From the NCBI GenBank assembly GCA_950295325.1, contig OX485804.1:63766533-63830532 (forward strand): a DNA stretch of 64,000 bases, given 5' to 3'. Position numbers and translations under genes: made by a program. The notes under the pieces were generated by a model. That model was not told where the DNA came from and did not search any database. It saw only the letters and a program-made list of their open reading frames with translations. The number at the start of each line of letters is the position of its first letter. Within the stretch, counting starts at the first letter, position 1. The stretch is from Polytrichum commune (taxonomy: Eukaryota; Streptophyta; Polytrichopsida; Polytrichales; Polytrichaceae). Below, in pieces: positions 59,301 to 64,000 of the stretch.

Positions 59301-62194
59301 TCTTGTGTGTTGTGAGGATAAATTCCTATTAAATCCTTTGAAGTTGAGGAATTTGTGTAAGATGTGCTGCTTGTGCTTTATTTATTTCTACGGGATGGGC
59401 GTTACATTTCTTATGAATTTCTTCAACATAGTGAATCTAAAGTAATGTTCATGTAAGGTAGACAATCCTTAAATGGTTACATTTTCTGACTAGCCCACTT
59501 CACCTAGGATATGAAACACGCGATTAGTACGAGATAATTAGCAAATCCAAATCAAGGCTGTAGCCACTTTATTTATAAATTCTGAATTCATATGAATATC
59601 TTATTCATTATCAAAGTGAAGATTCTTGTGCTCATTAAATGGTCATATGCATCCCCCCAATTAAGTGGATTTTTGCGCCTAGAATGATTATCATATTTTC
59701 AGCATGTAGTTCAATCTCTTTTAAACACATGTCTTTTTGGTATCCATTCTTGGAGCCACACCTAGCCACATACCACTTAATTATAGGTGTCCTGATGAGA
59801 AAAGTAACCGAATAAGGGTTGTCTACCTTAATGGCCTGCACTGAATTTGTAACATATATTTCAATTAGTATTGCTTGCACTCTGTCATCGGGTATTATTA
59901 TTATTATTATTATTAAGTGTATGCTTGCAGATGGATACCATTTGCAGGCATGGTTATTCTAGGCTTACACCTGTATGTCAGTTTTGTGGACCAATCTTGG
60001 GTTTCATATGAAGTAATTGTCAAAGTTATGGAATTTATGCCTCCTCGTAGATATGGAGGGGAGCACTGCTGCTTGGAGACTTTCTTCTGGAAGCAATGAG
60101 CTCATCAACTCAATTCCACGGTGTCACAGCCATGGAACTTGGTGCGGGTACAGGTAAAACGTTTCATATTTTGACCTCTTCGCATATGGCAATCAAATCC
60201 AATTACTTGATTGAGAAGTACATACCTATTGTGCTCTTCTGAAATATAAATTTTCGTTTTTGTCTTCAGTTTGTCTTGACAGGGAACATCTTACATGTGC
60301 AGGTTTAACAGGAATTATAATGGCCAGAGCTGCCAAGAGAGTCTTTATAACAGGTCAAGTGCATCCACTTTGCAAAATGTAGATCCAAATAGCATTTGAC
60401 TTGTTGACCTGAAATAAATTTGCATTCCATATCTGACTCCCTTAGGCTTTGGCTAGCCAACAAGGGGCAGGGGTATGAACCACCCGAGATGAAGGGGTTA
60501 TTTAAGGGGGGCTGAAGTAATGCGCATGTTCATGGGATATCCCTTATACTTGATGAATATTCTTGAAATATACCAAGTATATTTCTAAAATGAGTTTTCA
60601 GTATCCTAAACATTTATAGTACTTTCTAGTTTTTACTTTGACAGATTAAATGGGACCCTATCTTTTATCTCACTGCGTTATAGTGGAATGACGGTTACGC
60701 CCCAATCCTTGGGGCCAGCTGTGTAACATAATTTTTGAAACTACTGGTGTTGTTTTGCAGACAGAGGGAATGACATTCTAGATAACTGCACACGAAATGT
60801 ACTAGCAAACTCAAGTTCGTATCCTGAAGGTGAGAATAGTGTCCGTGTTCGCAACCTCGATTGGGAGCAACCGTGGCCGCCTGCACCATGTGAAAGTATT
60901 GGTGGCAAAAGTGAAGGAGATCCAGTAAGGTCTTTTCTATGTTGCTTTCAATTAACAGTCGAGTTCTGTCCATTCTCTTTCCATTTCACATGTGACTGTA
61001 TTTTTCAACTTAGTGTGGCTTCAATATTCAAGATTTTATTTACTCCCAAATCTGATTATAATATTTGGGAAGAGCAGTTCCTACGAGTGGAGCCATGATG
61101 ACCTGGAGGAAGCCAAGAATGCAAGTGTTCTTCTGGCAGCCGATGTAGTTTATAGTCCTCATCTCACCCATTCGTTTTTTAAAGTCCTTGATCAACTCCT
61201 GTCATTTGGTTCTCCGAAGGTAATATTACTTTACTTGTTGAACATACCAATTGTTTTCAATTAGTGAGGGTTATCCCTACTTTTTTAAGGCCAAATGTTA
61301 TAGTAAAAGAATTGAATTAACAAACTGGTTTCCAAGTTAGTGATCTTAATGCCCCAATGCTTACATTAAGTATGTGGATGCAGACGTTGTATTTGGCTCT
61401 TGAGAAGCGGTACAACTTCAGTGTAGAAGACCTTGATATTGTGGCCTATGGCTACCATCACTTTCGCTCCTTCTTCCATGTTGAAGATTCAGGTACCAAT
61501 ACCCTCTGGTTGTATATTTTTACCATACTTATGGAGATTGTGGGTTGAGGGTTCACCTTTTAATGGTAAAATAAAGTGAGAGTAGTGGATGAACATCTAC
61601 AAAGATGAGTACTTTTGAATGCAGATGTCCTAAAACTACGTGATATCCCAATGAATACTACACCAAATACTCCTACTAGTGTGGGCCACAGTAGTTCTTA
61701 TAATGAGAATTATTACTTTTGATGTAAGGTGACTAGAACATTTTATGTAAAGTGTTGGTTGGAAGTCTCCAGGAAGACTTAGGGGGGAGATCTGGGGCCT
61801 ACATGGGCCAACATGCCTGACTAGACAATTAGAGTGGCCCATGTTATTATTTCCACATTAATTATCCAACCATACTAATTCAGTGTGTCAACAAGCGACT
61901 CAAACCATCATCACTATTCTTGCTTCTAGATCGAGTTTCACATATTGAAGTCAAGTCATTCTTTGAGCTGCAGCATATATAAAAAATCAATTATCATCTA
62001 CAACAATGTCTAATATTAAAAAAATCCTATCAACAGACGACACTGTATTTCGCAAGCAAAGTGATGGCATGGCAATTACTCCAGAGCAGCCGAAGTTCAA
62101 GGGAAGGCGAATTCTATTGGAGCATCTTCAGCAACACCTTGTAGAATATGAGCGTGGAAAGGACTTAGAACTATGGGAAATACAGCGGTTTTGA
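56322..62194 (+). CDS. METTL22: METTL22-like protein-lysine methyltransferase, nine exons
   Basis: Exons: 56322-56439, 58534-58716, 59196-59266, 60051-60153, 60303-60353, 60761-60924, 61073-61219, 61384-61492 and 62085-62194 (stop TGA). They sum to 1056 nt, or 351 residues, with GT/AG introns and consistent phases. The N-terminus contains DEVQVMSDVHIG and an acidic linker ending GDLILRRRPKR, both paralleled in METTL22. The seven-beta-strand fold follows: IWRGALLLGDFLL (125-137), the SAM-binding motif I ELGAGTG (153-159), ITDRGNDILDN, LLAADVVYS (250-258), LALEKRYNF, YHHFRSFFH and the C-terminus ERGKDLELWEI. Human METTL22 (about 404 residues) methylates KIN17; the same role here is inference. 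Intron 1 (about 2.1 kb) contains tandem copies of the intron-exon junction, and the last intron holds a MITE. The exon 7 acceptor (AG at 61071-61072) has a weak pyrimidine tract; the 58534 acceptor lies inside the repeated unit. Confidence 0.9.
57338..58560 (+). repeat. Tandem repeat of intron 1 end plus exon 2 start in METTL22-like gene
   Basis: A ~250-300-bp unit recurs at about 57338-57640, 57631-57710 continuing at 58070-58310, and 58308-58560. Shared blocks, in order: GATAGTGAACAGGGCTTA, ACTATGAGATGTCCTATCAT, GAACAAAACTTG (in the first two) and the junction TTCTACAAGGTGG...AGAGAGT. Only the last copy leads into the real exon 2 at 58534. The middle unit is split by a copy of the dispersed ~335-bp repeat. 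Confidence 0.8.
57728..58060 (-). repeat. Dispersed ~335-bp repeat inserted in METTL22 intron 1
   Basis: The reverse complement runs ACACCTATATCTAAGTGG, ACCAAAAAGACATG, GATAATGAATAAGATATT, GCTACAGGCACGATTTGG, GTGTTTCATTTCC. It matches 7590-7925 and 59495-59830 along its length. Confidence 0.75.
59495..59830 (-). repeat. Dispersed ~335-bp repeat in METTL22 intron 3
   Basis: The reverse complement matches the copy in DA1 intron 10 nearly end to end (ACACCTATAATTAAGTGGTA to GTGTTTCATATCCTAGG). The two intact genes of the window thus carry the same repeat, each in reverse or forward order relative to the plus strand. Confidence 0.8.
59896..59914. repeat. (ATT)n microsatellite
   Basis: A short ATTATTATT run in METTL22 intron 3. 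Confidence 0.8.
61659..61887. mobile_element. MITE, TACACTAAATAGTCC family, copy in METTL22 last intron
   Basis: It starts TACACCAAATACTCCTACTA and contains GATGTAAGGTGAC and GTAAAGTGTTGGT, the interior blocks of the family. The right end TACTAATTCAGTGTG is worn. It does not touch either splice site. Confidence 0.7.
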
Positions 62195-62677
62195 TCTACA
62201 GAATCACTTTTATGAGGTAGGCATGCAGCTATACAATATATGCTCACTTCAAAATTCGTAACCAGACATGCAAAGTAGGTAAATATAAGGCAAATAGAGC
62301 ATTGGAGGTGAACAAGATATGTTGTATACTTACAATCTGCTCAAATTGCTTATAACCTGGATTGCATGTACTATATGTTATAGGTTCCACATTTATGAAG
62401 AACAATAAAACTTGTCGACTGGAGGATATTTGAATGCTGTTGGGGTCAGTTTGAATTCAAAGATGACACCCTATCTCAATTTTGAAGCTCATAATTTTTT
62501 GGGGTTATCACCTTCTTCATGAGGGATGTTGTTTGCTGCAAGTTCGTCAATAAGTTGTATGTGATACTTGGGATGGGATACTCAAATTCATTCTCAAAAT
62601 GTATACCCCTTGTATATTTCTGCTTGCAAGAGGATGCATTCGACAGCACTATAATTAGAGATAGACAGATGCCATCC

Positions 62678-62836
62678 ATATATATATAGACATATAGACA
62701 TATAGATATATATAGACATATAGACATATAGATATAGATATAGATATAGATATATGTATATAAATAGATATAGATATATAGATATAGACATATATAGATA
62801 TATCTGTGTTGTGTGTGTGTGCGCGTGCGCGCGCAG
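62678..62836. repeat. Compound microsatellite ending in alternating purine-pyrimidine tract
   Basis: TATAGACATATAGATATA-type repeats (62678-62800) are followed by GTGTGTGTGTGCGCGTGCGC (about 62808-62836). The second part is a classic Z-DNA-prone sequence. It lies about 480 bp beyond the stop codon of the METTL22-like gene. Tyr/Ile-rich frames here are products of the repeat. Confidence 0.85.
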
Positions 62837-63101
62837 AGGGATTATTTTGATAAAGTGAACATTACAGTGTAGAAGAAATTATACTATCCCTTTATGTAAT
62901 AGGAAAGCCTTCTCTAGAGGACTTTTCTAGAAGTGGTTTAGTATGAGAACAAAAACCTGAGGACAAAACCTGAAATCTAGAAATATCCAATGAGATTACT
63001 TTTGCTTACATATATGCCATTCTCTTCCATGACTTGGATACAACAACCTTGCATATGTCGAAGATCTGTTGACAGTTTATTATTAAAAATAGATAGACAG
63101 T

Positions 63102-63490
63102 CTAGATTCGCCCGACAGTTCCAAACCTAGGTTCGGAGATAGTGCAATCAAGATTTAGTTTGATGGTGTGTGCAAAGTGGGCATCGAGTCTGTAGAGAAT
63201 TTCATCTCCAATTTTGTCTGAGGCTGTGCTTGTGGATTCAGAGTCGAGTTCCTCACCTCTGCAATTAAAAAATGTGTAGATTCGGTCATCCTCTGAAACA
63301 ATGAGAGTGGCTACTTGGCTGGACTGATTGTCTGGGTTATAATTTATGAGAGTAATCTGGTGTGTTGATGGATTTCTCTTCGTATCAAGTAAATCAGAAA
63401 TGAAAGTTATCAATCTTTGAATGTCAATCCAAGTGGATGTTTGAATAGGGAACACGACATCACCATATAATTTGCATATGTTTTAGAAAT
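63102..63490 (-). CDS. Unidentified coding-looking frame at the right edge
   Basis: About 130 open codons on the minus strand contain KLYGDVVFPIQTSTWIDIQR, HQITLINYNPDNQSSQVATL, IYTFFNCRGEELDSES and AHTIKLNLDCTISEPRFG, ending at TAG near 63102. The composition is balanced and unlike the simple-repeat frames elsewhere. No in-frame ATG starts it, so it would have to be an internal or last exon, but no clear acceptor AG is seen near 63480. I do not recognise the family; it could also be a relic. Confidence 0.35.
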
Positions 63491-63696
63491 TTATTTGTGT
63501 AGTTATCCTGAAAAGACGATTGAGATGATCACCTTCTGAGGCCAACATGGCCAGTGGTGAACTTCTCACCAGATAAATTGTGTGATGGTGCTTGGATCAA
63601 AATCCACACCCAGTTGATAAGGCCTGTTGAAATATTCTGTCATTATTTTTTCTCGAATTGTCCACTTTTTGCCATTACATCCAGGATGTCATAGGT

Positions 63697-64000
63697 TTTT
63701 ATTCCGATTCTTCCTAAAGACCTATTATTCTTTGGGTCCCACATAAAGGTCAATGCATACTTTTACGCTGAAAACTTTGCCACATTTCTCAAAGGTGAAA
63801 TGCCTGATTCGGACACCACGTACTTGAAAAAGAATGCAAATGATATGATGCTACAGAACATACTGATTGATTCAGACAAGACCTCAATGTTCAAGTTAAG
63901 ATTATCTGCTTTGGATAGGGAGGTGGGGTTATATAACCGGTTTAGATTGCAAAAGAATTATGACTTTCATTCATCATATCTAAACCATACGACCTATTGA
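63697..64000 (+). other. Unidentified open frame reaching the window end
   Basis: The plus frame runs FIPILPKDLLFFGSHIKV, FYAENFATFLKGEMPDSD, KLRLSALDREVGLYNRFR and KNYDFHSSYLN, closing at TGA 63998-64000, after a possible acceptor (CATAG, about 63690-63694). The opposite strand is also partly open here (LTFMWDPKNNRSLGRIGI, DILDVMAKSGQF), which would agree in strand with the frame at 63102-63490. The true coding strand is undecided and no family is recognised. Confidence 0.3.

Noticed and set aside
62476-62791. Tyr/Ile-rich minus frames
   Set aside because: Translate the GATATA-type microsatellite.

Overview
The window is nuclear DNA from a land plant with a large, repeat-rich, AT-rich genome. 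The evidence is two spliced plant-type genes with small exons and long introns, set in dense relics of MITEs, SINEs, non-LTR elements and a solo LTR. Long introns full of old repeats suggest a fern, lycophyte or gymnosperm, but the species cannot be fixed from the sequence.

Layout. Positions 1-5965 hold old MITEs and a Tc1/mariner-type DD34E element (3827-5962) that is broken by stop codons and split by a 544-bp solo LTR (4489-5032). Positions 6887-14702 (minus strand) hold an apparently intact 11-exon DA1-like gene (ubiquitin-interacting motifs, LIM, HELMH peptidase; 518 residues). Its intron 1 carries a ~200-bp tandem array, intron 2 a 5S-rRNA-derived sequence and intron 10 a dispersed repeat. 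Positions 15000-17660 are upstream DNA with a long CT/GA tract and degenerate ~400-500-bp repeats. Positions 17700-47500 contain no intact gene but many mobile-element relics: TIR families with TA-type or TTA/TAA flanks, a nested-palindrome Harbinger-like MITE (24262-24655), two tRNA-headed SINE families (one copy with an 11-bp TSD at 34485-34860), four relics of one non-LTR family whose C-terminus looks like a restriction-like endonuclease (19197-19914, 27871-28265, 31244-32540, 39913-40366), an L1-like 3' end (29570-30276) and a 1.15-kb foldback (44761-45912). Positions 48450-50453 (minus) hold a decayed gene whose motif order resembles a beta-class amino-methyltransferase. Positions 56322-62194 (plus) hold an apparently intact nine-exon METTL22-like protein methyltransferase gene (351 residues); the end of its intron 1 together with the start of exon 2 is repeated in tandem. 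At the right edge (63102-64000) are open, coding-looking frames that I cannot name.

The two intact genes are unrelated: DA1-like proteins act in ubiquitin-dependent growth control, and METTL22-like proteins are predicted lysine methyltransferases. Nothing suggests co-regulation. The rest of the window is a stratified record of transposition. The items most worth a second look are the methyltransferase relic, the DD34E element in a plant, and the RNase H/zinc-finger/endonuclease non-LTR family.
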